A stretch of 64,000 nt of DNA from Maylandia zebra (taxonomy: Eukaryota; Chordata; Actinopteri; Cichliformes; Cichlidae). This document shows, piece after piece, positions 53,582 to 64,000 of this stretch (within the stretch, counting starts at the first letter, position 1; every line of letters begins with the position of its first letter). The position numbers and the translations under genes are program-made. Under the pieces are notes generated by a model. The model was not told where the DNA came from. It saw only the letters and a list, made by a program, of their open reading frames with translations, and searched no databases. The stretch covers positions 2,567,967-2,631,966 of the forward strand of contig NC_135184.1 of assembly GCF_041146795.1 (NCBI RefSeq), read 5' to 3'.

Positions 53582-56303
53582 TTTGACAATTATGCTAGAA
53601 AAGTTCCCAGTTATGAATACCTCATGTCTGATAGTTTCAATGCAAACATTTTTATACTCAGCATATGTCAAATCACCCTAAATTACTGTAAAAGTACACA
53701 GTTTAACAAATGTATTAGCAGTTATCCCATTCCTCATTAATCTCATCCAATGGCAAACTGCATCCTACAAGCAAACAAAGAAATTGTTAATGTAATAGTT
53801 GAAATAAGAAAGTACCATTTTCAAAAACATCTCAGCTTGGTGGTGCTTCCTCCGGGTGTGCAAATTACATGTCTCTCTGCAGAGTGGTTTGAGTTCTGCA
53901 GGGCGTCATGAATGTCTCTTCCAGTTGTTTCCAGCATTGTCCATAGGACCAGAGTCCAAATGTATGTAGAATAGACATTCAAACATACTAGTTGGTTTTG
54001 TTGTTTGTCAACATGGGTCTCAGCTATTTCCAAAGCTGCAGACCTCATAGGAAACTGCTGTTATCACCACCACAGCTTCTGGTTCCTGTGCTTTTCACAG
54101 AATCATGATGTCATCCTTAGACTCCCTCTGCGTTGTCGATGGAGCTTGGCACGCTCCCCTCATCCTTCAGGTGCCCGTCTGTTGTCCACAACCTCCTCTG
54201 TTGGCCTCTGGAGAGCCCCCTTGGCACAGCTCTCATTCCAACGCAGTTTCATGGTCCTTGCTGTGGCTCCAAAGTCTGATCTCATGATGGGCCCCAACCA
54301 GCTCGACCTTTGACCTCAACCACTGCCTGGGCTGTCAGCTATGCCTGGAATGGTTCTTGCTTCTCACTGGGCCTCTTAAGATTTCTCAGGAGATTACTGC
54401 TGCACCTGTATTTCCTTGCTAGGAGGGAAAACTTCTATTTGGAGAGCATGTCAACAATCATCAAACAACATTCTTTAGTTCAGTGAACTTCACTTATAGG
54501 CCATCAAAGCCTCATCTGAACCTGGATGCACCACTTGCATAGGTTTAATACTTGTAAATAAACTGTTAATCACACAAATCACTGCAACAATAATAGTAAA
54601 CATTGTTTAATGTTAATTCCTGGACCCCTCCTTTTGACTCATGGACACTCCCACGAGTCAACTCATCAAACCTGGATTCCTGTCTTAAAGAAAAAGGTTA
54701 GCTAGATCATGTCCCAGGCAACATCAGGGCATCTCCGCTGGAGTAGCTCCGTAACCCTGCAATAAAAGATGTTAGCGTGTTTTGCATATTAAGTTTGCTT
54801 AACACCTGGCTCTCCCAGGAGCCTGCATACACACCATCATGGCCTGGAAAGCAAAATCTGGAAGTGAAATCAAACTTCATACCTGTAAACAATTGTATCA
54901 TAAGAACAATAAGCATTCAACATCAGCAAGACAAGTGTCATGTGCAGGTTTTCTCAAATCAGTAAACTACAATTATTTTCATAAGTCGCCTCAGACATGG
55001 ATCATCCCATGTACTCAGGCAACATTAATGTAATCGGTGACTGCTCTTAAGCAAAGTCACTCCACTCATATATCCCTATGGGCTCAAAGTGGCCAGCTAA
55101 GAGCCCATATTCAACTTTTCCATAAACACTGCATCTCCTATTTGTTTTTCTCATGTCACTTGACCGCTTCTGCCGAATCCTCTACACGCAGTCATAGAAA
55201 AACAAACATTAGCAACACACATTGATTATCCTGGTGGGCAGGCGTCGGCCATCCACATTCCAGAGGTGCCATAAAAACACCATAAAGTTAGCCATCCCTA
55301 GCCGTGGAAAGAATGTCATTCACATATAAACCCAGAAATCCTGTAGTAGGAAAACATTAACTAATCCTCTTATAAATCACATGATCAAACACATGATTAA
55401 CCATCTGCTGTAAAAAGAAATGTAAACGTTAGCACTGCGCAGGTGTGTACACTTTCTCACAGTAATCCCTGTGAGCAACACAAGGTAGTGAATGACACAC
55501 ACATGGTAAATTCACAGACAGAGAATTTAAACTAAAAAGGTTAAATTTTCAGAGTTCACAAACATAAAAATGGCATTTAAAAGGTTAAATGATCACGCAA
55601 CCTTGAATGTTGCTGTCATCTTCTGCTCCTGTAAAAGGAAACACACATAGATTCATCTGCACCTTTGTCAGGTGGGGGTTAACTTCGCACAGTCGTGTTA
55701 CATCAGTAAAGTCTTGTCAGCTTTTGTCAGCATTTACCAGTCAGTCAGTTTGTTTTCTTTCACTCATTCATTCATTCATTCTTTCTTTCTTTGCTGATAG
55801 TGGAACCTATTGTCGCATTTAGTTTCCACTCTCAGCAAAATAACGTCATTTCAAAAGAAAAAGAAGAACTTCTAGATCGGATTACATCGCTGAATCCTTT
55901 TTGGACAGGAACTTGTCCCAATAAGTGGCTTTCTCCAGAGCCCATTTTAATGTGGAGAAACCCACCCGCAACGGCCCTCTTGACAGGTCGTATAGCACTT
56001 TCAATTCCCGACGTGCAGATCTGCTTAAAGAAAAGAAATAGACAAACAAAATCAGTGCCTGTTCAAAAGATAAAAATGAAAAATAACAGAGATTATCAAA
56101 CCAAACTTTCAGTGCACTGTGAAAGTATCAAAATAAAAAGGCCTTGTTAAGTCACGACACAAACTCCTCATCAACTTCACAACAGGAGAAGAATCATCAG
56201 CTAGATTCACTCCAAACCAACCATCAGCTGCACAACACACAACATAAGCCTAATGTCATATTAGCTATGAGTTTAGTCACCAGGTCGGTGCTCTTCACTC
56301 ATT
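53582..56303. other. Internal non-coding part of the minus-strand LTR element
   Basis: Neither strand shows gag, pol or env motifs. Short frames (for example 55791-56150) have no recognisable domain. A ttcattcattctttctttct tract is near 55770. Confidence 0.45.
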
Positions 56304-56545
56304 TACCGTATTTTCACGACCATAAGGCGCACTTAAAAGTCTTAGATTTTCTTCAAAAAGTGCGGCGCGCCCTATAGCGCGGTGCGCCCTATGTGTTGTA
56401 AGGAGGACGTAGTAGAGAACACCATGAGAACGTTAAAGGGTGAAGTGTGGGCGTTGATCGTATATACCGGGACAATCGCACATACCTGTATAAAAGAACA
56501 GGTATGTGCATTATGCAGGACATCGTTGTTTTAACAACCCTGAAA

Positions 56546-57730
56546 ATGGCAAAGAGACACGCTTACGAAGCACAGTTTAAACTGAAGGCCATCAGCTACG
56601 CGGAGGAACATGGAAATCGAGCAGCGGCGAGAGAATTTAAGATTAACGAATCGATGGTTCGCAAATGGAGGAAGCTGGAAAACAAGCTCCGGCAGGTCAA
56701 GAAAACGCAGCTGAGTTTCCGCGGACATAAGACGAGGTGGCTCGAGTTGGAGGAAAGACTCGAGCGGTGGATCATCGAGCAAAGAGCGAGCGGGAGAAGC
56801 GTTTCGACGGTCACCATTCGGCTAAAAGCAGTTTCACTAGCTGAAGAGATGAACATTGAACATTTCCAAGGAGGTCCGTCTTGGTGCTTTCGTTTTATGA
56901 AACGGTGCCATTTTTCCATCCGGACCAGGACTACGGTAGCGCAGCAACTTCCAGCGGATTATAAGGAAAAGCTGGCCATCTTCCGCTCCTACTGCAGCAA
57001 ACACATCGGCGACAAAAACATCCAGCCCAGCCACATCACAAACATGGACGAGGTCCCACTCACTTTTGACATCCCGGTGAGTCACACTGAGGGTTAGGGT
57101 TAGGGCTAACCCTTTTAAGCGAAAGACTTTGCCTAAAGAGAAGTTTCCAGCAGGAATCATCATTAAGGCAAATGAAAAGGGCTGGATGGATGAGGAAATG
57201 ATGAAAGACTGGCTGAGGGAGGTGTATGTAAGGAGACCAGGTGGTTTTTTCCACGCATCACCATCGCTGTTGATCTGTGACTCTATGCGTGCCCATCTCA
57301 CAGCCGATGTGAAAAAACTAGTGAAACAAATGAACTGTGAGCTTGCTGTCATTCCGGGAGGCCTGACAAAGGAACTCCAACCGCTGGACATCGGTGCGAA
57401 CCGCCCGTTCAAAGTAAGGCTGCGAGCGGCCTGGGAGCGATGGATGACCGGTGGAGACCACAGTTTCACCAAGAGTGGAAGGCAGCGCCGGGCGAGTTAC
57501 GCCACAATTTGCCAATGGATTGTAGATGCTTGGGCTAACATGTCTGCTGGCACTGTTGTTCGAGCTTTCGCAAAAGCCGGCATCATTTCCAAGGAGCCGC
57601 ACGGCACGGAAAGTGACTCTGACGGTGAAGAAAGTGAACTTGGCATGTTTGATGGAGATTTAGCGCAGCTGTTCAATTCAGACACAGAGGATGAGGACTT
57701 CGATGGGTTTGATGATAAAAATGTGAGTAC
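56546..57730 (+). pseudogene. pogo-type transposase with internal deletion
   Basis: The first frame (ATG at 56546) begins MAKRHAYEAQFKLKAISYAE. It contains an N-terminal helix-turn-helix, a CENP-B-like DNA-binding region (GRSVSTVTIRLKAVSLAEEM, PSWCFRFMKR) and the first catalytic Asp (TNMDEVPLTFD). It stops at 57095-57097 in a telomere-like repeat. A second frame resumes about 57114 with KRKTLPKEKFPAG, then the second Asp (LLICDSMRAHLT) and the third (LQPLDIGANRPFK), and an acidic tail (SDTEDEDFDGFDD). About 30 residues between are missing by comparison with the family. The enzyme would cut and paste the transposon at TA sites; this copy cannot. Confidence 0.87.
57091..57112 (+). repeat. Short telomere-like repeat at the transposase deletion
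   Basis: GGGTTAGGGTTAGGG (57091-57105) followed by CTAACCC, so the vertebrate telomere hexamer runs in both directions. It sits exactly where the transposase coding sequence is missing. Confidence 0.85.
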
Positions 57731-57996
57731 CAAACTCAGTTTTGCTCCTGCTTTATTTTTAAATACGCACACTTGTATGCTTGTGTGTTGTTGATGATGA
57801 CGATTACTGGTAATAGAAATGTGAGTAAGGTACCGAATTCAGGTTTGCTCCCGCTTTATTTTTAAATACGCATACGGTACTTGTATGCGCCCTATGGTCC
57901 AGTGCGCCTTATGTGTGTGTTAAATACAGTAAGGGCACACATAACTGAGACTGCGCCTTTTAGCACAGTGCGTCTTATGGTCGTGAAAATACGGTA

Positions 57997-60900
57997 AGCC
58001 ACAGATCTATTTTATTCAGTTTTCCTTTTTCCCTTCATCATAAAACATGTGACATGCTGTCATGCACTTCACAAAAGAAGTTTGTTCTGACGTATTCAGA
58101 GTTGTGTATCTAGATACAGGATTCACTCGCACATCAAAGCAGGAAACTCAGTGTTTTAGAGTCTCCACTCAACACACAACAAGCTCCAACACACCTCATT
58201 CACTCGTGCTAGAATTCAATCACCTTTCATTAATCTAAGAACGATCAACTAATTTGAATCAGCTATTAACCCACTAGGATGACAGGGCAACAGAAATGCA
58301 TGTTCAAAATGTTATCACTAAAAGAGAATTTCCCTCATACAGTAAATTACTTGTGCTGCATCAATCAAGCAGGAAGCTTCTCCCAATTTACTATATTAAC
58401 AACTAAATTTATTGTCTGATCACTGGTTGGTCAAACCAGAATCTTTTTTCCCCACAAAAGTTAAACTGTTGTCCTGCAACCTGGAGAGTCAATTTTTTGC
58501 ATTGGATAAATTCAGTATTTAATAACAAGTGTCTGCTAAATTGACACTATTTTAACACTGATGAAAGATAACAAGCTGATTTTCATTGCATGTGTGTTTG
58601 TGTTATTAGGCAGGTCTAATGCATGTCTGTGGAGCTGCATATCCAGCAGGGCATGTTCTTAAAGCTGCCTTTTCTACATACTTCTCTGCTATTATTTAAT
58701 CATTAATCAGTCCACTGGTCTTTGCATCACACTAAGTGACTTGGACAAGATGATAAACAGACTCACATGCTTAAGATGTTGTCTAATCTTCATAAGCTCT
58801 CTTGTGTTTGTGTTAGTAGGGTTAATGCATGTTGTGCTTGTGTGTGTGATTTTGTATATGTTTCTATTTTTGCAGTGTTTCAGACCCCTTCACAATTTTC
58901 CAACTTGAGCAGTCAGTTTTCTTTTCCCCAGGTTTGCTAACCCAAATTTTGATTTCCCCACATTTAACACCAGCACTCCTCTGTGTTCTACTTACTCACT
59001 CTGTTGTCCTCTCACTCTGTTGTCCTCTCCCACTTCAACAGTCCCGGCAGTTCTCCTTCAGCTTTGTCCTGTGTTCCACTGTCTCTTCTTGCCATTTTAC
59101 TCCACAGGTGGCAAATGTCAAACTCCAACTGTTCAGTTCTCCTCAAACGTTTTCTTCACATGCACAGTGAAGTTTCAGCTTGTTGTAAACACAGTGCCAT
59201 CCATCCGATCAGTCAGGATGATGGGTTTGCTCTTCTTCTCTGATGCTGTTTGTCCACATTGCTGCTGTTTTGCTGGGACTCTTTGCTCAGGACTTGCTGC
59301 TGTCTCTTTATCATGTTATTGCTTTGGAGCTGCATTCCTTGTCTTCAGGGAGGGGTGAGAGCTCGCTTGCTTGTGAGGTTGAGAGACACATGGTGCTGTA
59401 AATAAGTCAGCCAGAAACTTGGCCTGCATGTTTCCAATGATGTTAAACTATAACTTTCTTCCGACTGCTGCATGTGGAAAATTGATTCAGGTCTGCTTTT
59501 CACCTGAAAGTGACAAACTAAGACATTTCATTATTATCATCACTGCTTAATCAACACATCTCACTCTCTCTCTCTGTGTTTTTGTGAACAATCCTTTCTT
59601 AAAAGCAGAAAATGAAATCGTGGTTGTTTTTGGCTGATCAACACAAAACCTTTTCCCTATGATTATTTTTCATCTACAATTTAAATTCTTTCTCTTTTTC
59701 ATCTGCATAAATAAATCACATGGCTGATGATACCATGGTGATCCATAAATATGATCACCAGTTTATTTAATTATTTTTAACCCAACAAAACAAATAAACA
59801 AAAACATGATGCTGATGCTATGAACACTCCACACACACGAGTCAAGGTGCAGGAAAACTGCTCACGGAAACGCTGCACACTCCAGTTATCACAGTTATCA
59901 GAGCTCTGTTTCCCTCTCTTTGAGTAGTTCTCAGACAGCTCTTGATCTGATAATGTGTAGCTTGCTCATCAGCTCAGAAGAAAAGAAACCGCAACGCAAC
60001 ATCACGCAGTAGTTGCATGCTCTGCCCACAGTGGCAAAGTCTTACACTTTCATATTCAATTCAGCTTCTCCATCATGTACTTTTAGATGTTTCATACAGG
60101 GTTCAGCATATTAGTTGTTTTCACAGGTGTGCTCTATATCTCAACAATGGCTCATAATAAGACGACAGTCTTTCACACAGGTCAAGTGCCTCTATGCACT
60201 TCATTAGTTTAAATATTTATCTATATCACTTCACCTCATATGTCATTGTACTGAATTTGAGCAACTTTTAACAACTATCCACCTCAATTAAATTTTATGG
60301 TCTGGCACACAGGCTGCTGTCGATCAGGGCAAGTTAAAGAATAAACATTTTGTGTCAGCAAGGGGGTGGGGGAAAGCCATTCACCACAGCACATCTCAAG
60401 TGCTGCTGATGTGGGCTGGCCTTCTCCACACGCTCTTCAAGGCTGGTGTGTTTTCTGAAAACTTCTGACATTTGAATCTCTTCCATTTATAAGCCTGCGA
60501 TTAACCGCACGGCTCAGGTCCGCGTGAAACCCGCGTGACCGTGCTCGCGTGAACGCGCGCAGCTGTTGAGCCGCCGCTCTCTCACATTTTTATTTAAATA
60601 CTTTGTGCTGCCAGGAGCAAAGTCCAGCGCAAACGTCTGTCTCCCTCCGACTCACTCTTGGTTGCTTAGAAACCCATGATAACAACAACAGTCGGTGTCA
60701 CAGACCACGTGTTCTGCTCCGCACACACTCACACAACAACAACAACAACGACGACGACGACAACGGCAACAACACAAAATAGGCCTACTCCGGACTCACA
60801 CCGGACCGCTCGGGAACCTGACCCAGTTGTGGGACGCTCAGCCAGTCGCGCGACAAAACCCAATGAAGGGACGCTCGGGACACACACCCAGGGCGATTTC

Positions 60901-61162
60901 AAAACCGGACACTCACCAGACGCTTGGGCCCTTGGGCAATTTAACCAAAACCTCTTTTTCGGGACACTAACCCAGTTCTGCGGTTATAGAGTCGCTCTCT
61001 CAACTTACTCGGTGTTGCTTAGTGTGTAATATCAGCCTCGAATCCCGCCGATCGTCATTCATCGAGGAGAAAAGACAGACAGCGAATCCACAGGAACTTC
61101 CTGGCTGACGTCAGTCTTTCAGCGTGCCTCTTCTCCCCTCGGTGAATGTCGACTCCAGGGCT
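57997..61162. other. Internal non-coding and leader region of the minus-strand LTR element
   Basis: No long open frame on the minus strand and no retroviral motif. A short ACA/ACG simple repeat lies at about 60734-60776. The GC-rich part from about 60500 to 61160, next to the primer site, would be the 5' leader. Confidence 0.45.
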
Positions 61163-61180
61163 CTGGCTCTCGAAGGACCA
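61163..61180 (-). promoter_or_regulatory. Primer-binding site, tRNA-Tyr-like
   Basis: Minus strand TGGTCCTTCGAGAGCCAG. The first 12 bases match the 3' end of tRNA-Tyr including CCA; two extra bases interrupt the match. It lies 5 bases inside the 5' LTR, the normal place. Confidence 0.6.
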
Positions 61181-61185
61181 ATTAA

Positions 61186-61824
61186 TGATAGGTTTGTAGC
61201 TTGAACCTATCCGCTGGAACGTTGAGGACAATATAATTACACAGCGAAGCAAGACACGAGTAGGCAAAATTCTTCATGTTACTCATGCATGAGGGAGACC
61301 TGCCTGGAGCCGAGTGTCGTTCCACCACTTGACCTCCGTCAGACTCTCAGCCAGAATCCCCATAGCACTCCTTTTATTGTGGTTACATGAATATGCATAG
61401 GGTCATTAACATATGACATCTTACATAGGTATACATGTGAACAAAGAATACTGTGTATGTGTGTGTGTGTCTGTGTGTGTGTGTGTGTGTGAGGTCAAGG
61501 TGTGACCCTGTGAAAACTCCCCAAACGCTGGTGCCAGGAGCGGGTCCATCTGAACAAAAGGCTCTTATACTTAAAGAAATATACGTGTGTTTGCTAAACC
61601 ATATATCAGCAAGAGAAGTTACGACCTCTCCTAGGAGGTGTGTGATCTATGCCAGAACACTCTGTAGAGGGAGTGAACGCACTCCCCCCTTCATGCTACT
61701 CAGAGCTGTTACAGACCTCCTAGGATGAGACATTCTTTCAATCTACAAATGATTATACACTTCTAAGCATATGTGGGTAAATATTTCTAAGCATAAATGA
61801 CAATCAACAATACAAAACCTAACA
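61186..61824 (-). repeat. 5' LTR of the minus-strand element, 639 bp
   Basis: On the + strand TGATAGG...CCTAACA. It is near-identical to the other LTR with a few point changes and the shorter TG tract, so the element is fairly recent. Confidence 0.87.
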
Positions 61825-61990
61825 GTCACAATCTCACAAACTTGCTTCATTGGTTGCTTTACAATAGAATCTGTCAGTGGCCCCCTTCATCATGAGGCTA
61901 AAGCTCCCATCATCCCTCAACCTCATTCCATGTCTCACAGATCAAGCCCATCCTCTCCAGTCCATTGTTCTGTTCCCAGTCTGATAGATC
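61825..61990 (+). pseudogene. Sushi-type Gypsy integrase, continuation
   Basis: Encodes SHKLASLV and MRLKLPSSLNLIP with stops, matching the part of the integrase that follows the segment ending at 49670 (usual family wording KLAPRFIGP, VRLKLP). It proves the two flanks were once joined. Confidence 0.65.
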
Positions 61991-63040
61991 ACCAGGAGGC
62001 AATCCTTGAGTGGGGAAGGACTATTTTGATCTAAGTGAGTGTTTGGTATTCGTCAGCTACCCTATGGTGGTAAACAGGCCACCAGGGCGGGGCACCCTCT
62101 CTGGCCTGGGTCCAGGGTAGGGCCCTGGTAACCCTATCCTGGGCAGAGTGAATGGTTCCCTCGATCTTCTGCTCATAGGGAGTTTTTAATTGCTCCTTCG
62201 TCCCTCACCCAGGACCAATTTGCTATGGAGCCTACCTGGGGGCACAAAGCAACATAGCCCCTGGGATCCCTCGGACACACAATGATAAGGTAATGACCCA
62301 GAGAGGGACAACACCCTTTCTCTCATTATTATATTGCAATATTTTGTTGTGGATTTTCAAGGCCAGTATAGACCATTCAATCACTTAAACAAATATTTTA
62401 TATATATGACGACTGAGAAAAAGTGTGAAAAACAGAGATCAAGCTCCATTCACTCATATCAGCAGAGAGAGCAAATTGATTAAAAATCAACCTGTGTTTC
62501 TGTCTCATTTTTTTAAAATTACTTTTAGACAAAGAGTACTGTGCAAATGTTTTAGGCAGGTGAGAAAAAATGCTGTAAACAAAGAATGCTTTCAAAAATG
62601 GAAGTGTTAATCATTAATTTTATGATTTAATATGCAGTGAATTAACAAAAGAGAAACCTAAATCAATTCAATATTTTGTATGACCACCCGTTGCCTTCAA
62701 AACATCATTGATTCTTCAAGGTACACTTGTACACAGTTTTTGAAGGAACTCGGCTGGTAGGTTTGCAGACGCAAATCATGTGGAGAGAGAGAGGAGTGGA
62801 CCCCAGACACAGATGCAGGGGAATGGTTAAACAGAAAACAAGCGTTTATTTCGGCTGATGAAACACAATAAACAGGTGGAAAAGAGAAAACTAACCTGAA
62901 CCTAGAAAACCTGAGACACGGAGGGAATGACATACAGGAAAGACGCCAAAGTAACGCAGGCAACCTGACAAGAAGTAAAGGGAAGCACATGAATGCTGTG
63001 GTAGCCATTTTGGTTGAGGGTGCCTCTCACTCTGTACAAG
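61991..63040. other. Unclassified repeat-bearing interval
   Basis: A GC-rich patch at about 62040-62280 reads like retroelement debris. From about 62782 a repeat with gagtggaccccagacacaga and an inner gcgtttatttcgg resembles those near 22996 and 39070. No gene was found. Confidence 0.35.
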
Positions 63041-63085
63041 TGGATCCCTGGTCAATGACATGTCATGTCATTGACCAGGGATCCA
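63041..63085. repeat. Perfect 45-bp palindrome
   Basis: Left arm TGGATCCCTGGTCAATGACATG (63041-63062), one central T, and a right arm (63064-63085) that is its exact reverse complement. Outside it the pairing stops. Confidence 0.92.
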
Positions 63086-63439
63086 GTTACACGTACATTC
63101 AGTGAAATAGGACCCTTTCCGACTGTACATATTGCACAAATGTGATGTTGGTAAGACAGGTCAGAGAGCGGTAGGGTGGTAAGAAAAACAATGAAATACA
63201 CAATATATGAGGGACGAGGAGGGGAAAAAATGGAAAAGCCATTTGAAAACAGAAAAACAAAAATGCTCAGCACAATGAAGCATATGAATCTTCACACCTT
63301 ACAAAATACACAAAAAAATAATAATAAGATGGGTGGGGGGTATAGGATACGGGAGAGAGCTGATGTAGACAATAGCCATCCAGTCCTGCAGCCGAACCCT
63401 GGTGCTGAACACAGACCCACCTGACAGCATCATGTCTGT

Positions 63440-64000
63440 TACGTCCCCACTTAAAAGTCTAGGCGATGAGGGTGGGGGACAGTAACAGTTAGATCCAGGT
63501 GGAATGAAAAGAACGCCAGGCAGAGGTATTTAACATAAAATAGATCTTTATTGTAGGCAAACACCTCAATAATCATATAAATGGCAACAACAAAAGGAGA
63601 CAGCACCGCTGCTTTAATGAGAAATCAGGGAGGTCAACCCAAAGTGGTAATGACCACTTCAACAAAGAAAGCAACAATAAGGCTTCAACAGAAAGAGACA
63701 GCAACGCTGCTAGCAAACAATATCCAGGCAGGCCACACAAACTAATGAAGGCCGCCGTCACTCATGGGCAATCACTGCTCAGTTAAACACTACTCACAAA
63801 GAGCCACACACCAGAAGGCTGGTCACACGCAGCAGGCTGTTCCACACCTAAGCCAGTAGCACACTCTGACCAGCACAGAGGAAATCCACCAGAAACCTCT
63901 CCCTCCTCCTCCACACTGCTCTTCTCCAGCTTATATCACCCCTGAGGGTAATTGGTTGTAACGAGAGCAGATGAGCAGCAGGTGTGACCTAAAGGAGAAG
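63440..64000 (-). mobile_element. Possible LTR in minus orientation, cut by the window end
   Basis: tgttacgtccccacttaaaa at 63438 looks like an LTR or element start, and the complement of a poly(A) signal (tagatctttattg) is near 63541. No partner end is in the window. Confidence 0.3.

Larger units (their letters stand above)
56306..57994 (+). mobile_element. pogo/Tigger-type DNA transposon, 1689 bp
   Basis: Terminal inverted repeats start CCGTATTTTCACGACCATAA at 56306 and end with the complement at 57994, flanked by TA on both sides (56304-56305, 57995-57996). Subterminal gcgcccta/gcgccttatg motifs repeat near both ends. It encodes one transposase with an internal deletion. It sits inside the minus-strand LTR element. 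Confidence 0.92.
49671..61824 (-). mobile_element. 12.15-kb minus-strand LTR retroelement without recognisable gag-pol
   Basis: Two like-oriented LTRs (49671-50336 and 61186-61824) bound this region. It is flanked by the exact 5-bp duplication GTCAC (49666-49670, 61825-61829), and the host sequence, a Sushi integrase, continues across it. Read on the minus strand, the 5' LTR starts TGTTAGG and is followed, after 5 bases, by a primer site TGGTCCTTCGAG that fits tRNA-Tyr. A polypurine tract AGGGGGAA precedes the 3' LTR. These are retroviral/Gypsy marks. The inside holds a CR1/Rex1-like LINE, a pogo transposon and about 7 kb of non-coding DNA; I see no protease, RT or integrase of its own. It is either a large non-autonomous element or a gutted ERV. 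Confidence 0.82.

Noticed and set aside
55791-56150. 119-codon frame inside the LTR element
   Set aside because: No gag or pol motif; on the strand opposite to the element.
60676-61029. 117-codon Thr-rich frame
   Set aside because: Driven by the ACA/ACG simple repeat and on the strand opposite to the LTR element.

Overview
This window looks like teleost fish nuclear DNA. The genes are split by GT-AG introns, V(D)J recombination signals are present, and the repeats are typical of fish (L2/Maui, CR1/Rex1-like, L1-like, Gypsy, pogo/Tigger). A percomorph, perhaps a cichlid, is my guess from overall feel and cannot be proven here.

The host content is a T-cell receptor gamma (TRG) locus, all on the + strand, built as repeated cassettes. 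A PRY-SPRY (B30.2) terminal exon of a TRIM/NLR-type gene lies at the left edge (151-698). Then come constant gene C1 (2960-3980), V1 (6294-6664), J1 (19326-19383), C2 (20761-21316), V2 (24162-24616), J2 (42360-42411), C3 (44329-45349) and V3 (47870-48327). Every V carries a 3' recombination signal with a 22-bp spacer, and both J segments carry a 5' signal with an exact 12-bp spacer. V1 can therefore join J1-C2, and V2 can join J2-C3, under the 12/23 rule. No J was found for C1, and the partner J-C of V3 is not in the window. J and C exons join in phase 1. The constant gene ends in a membrane segment with a central lysine (IVKSLVY) like mammalian TRGC. The germline V ends YYCACW/YYCSCW resemble TRGV. 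C1 and C3 are almost identical. C2 is divergent: it has no A-strand, no Ig-fold Trp and no connecting-peptide cysteine exon.

The space between the genes is filled with nested mobile elements. Between V1 and J1 there is an L2 LINE split by a 740-bp insert, a 2.4-kb terminal-inverted-repeat element with broken THAP and SWIM gene pieces at opposite ends, and a CR1/Rex1-like LINE split by a 960-bp solo LTR (duplication ATCAC). Between V2 and J2 there is an L1-like insertion with a 14-bp target duplication and a 7.2-kb Gypsy element whose integrase precedes its reverse transcriptase (Gmr1-like order). That element has near-identical LTRs, a tRNA-Pro-like primer site and GACCC duplications. Right of V3, a decayed Sushi-type integrase is interrupted by a 12.15-kb minus-strand LTR element (duplication GTCAC, tRNA-Tyr-like primer site) with no visible gag-pol. 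That element itself contains a nearly intact CR1/Rex1-like LINE and a pogo/Tigger transposon. The transposon carries a short telomere-like repeat at an internal deletion.

The last kilobases (62-64 kb) hold unclassified repeats, a perfect 45-bp palindrome and a possible minus-strand LTR running off the edge. No tRNA, rRNA or CRISPR array was seen.
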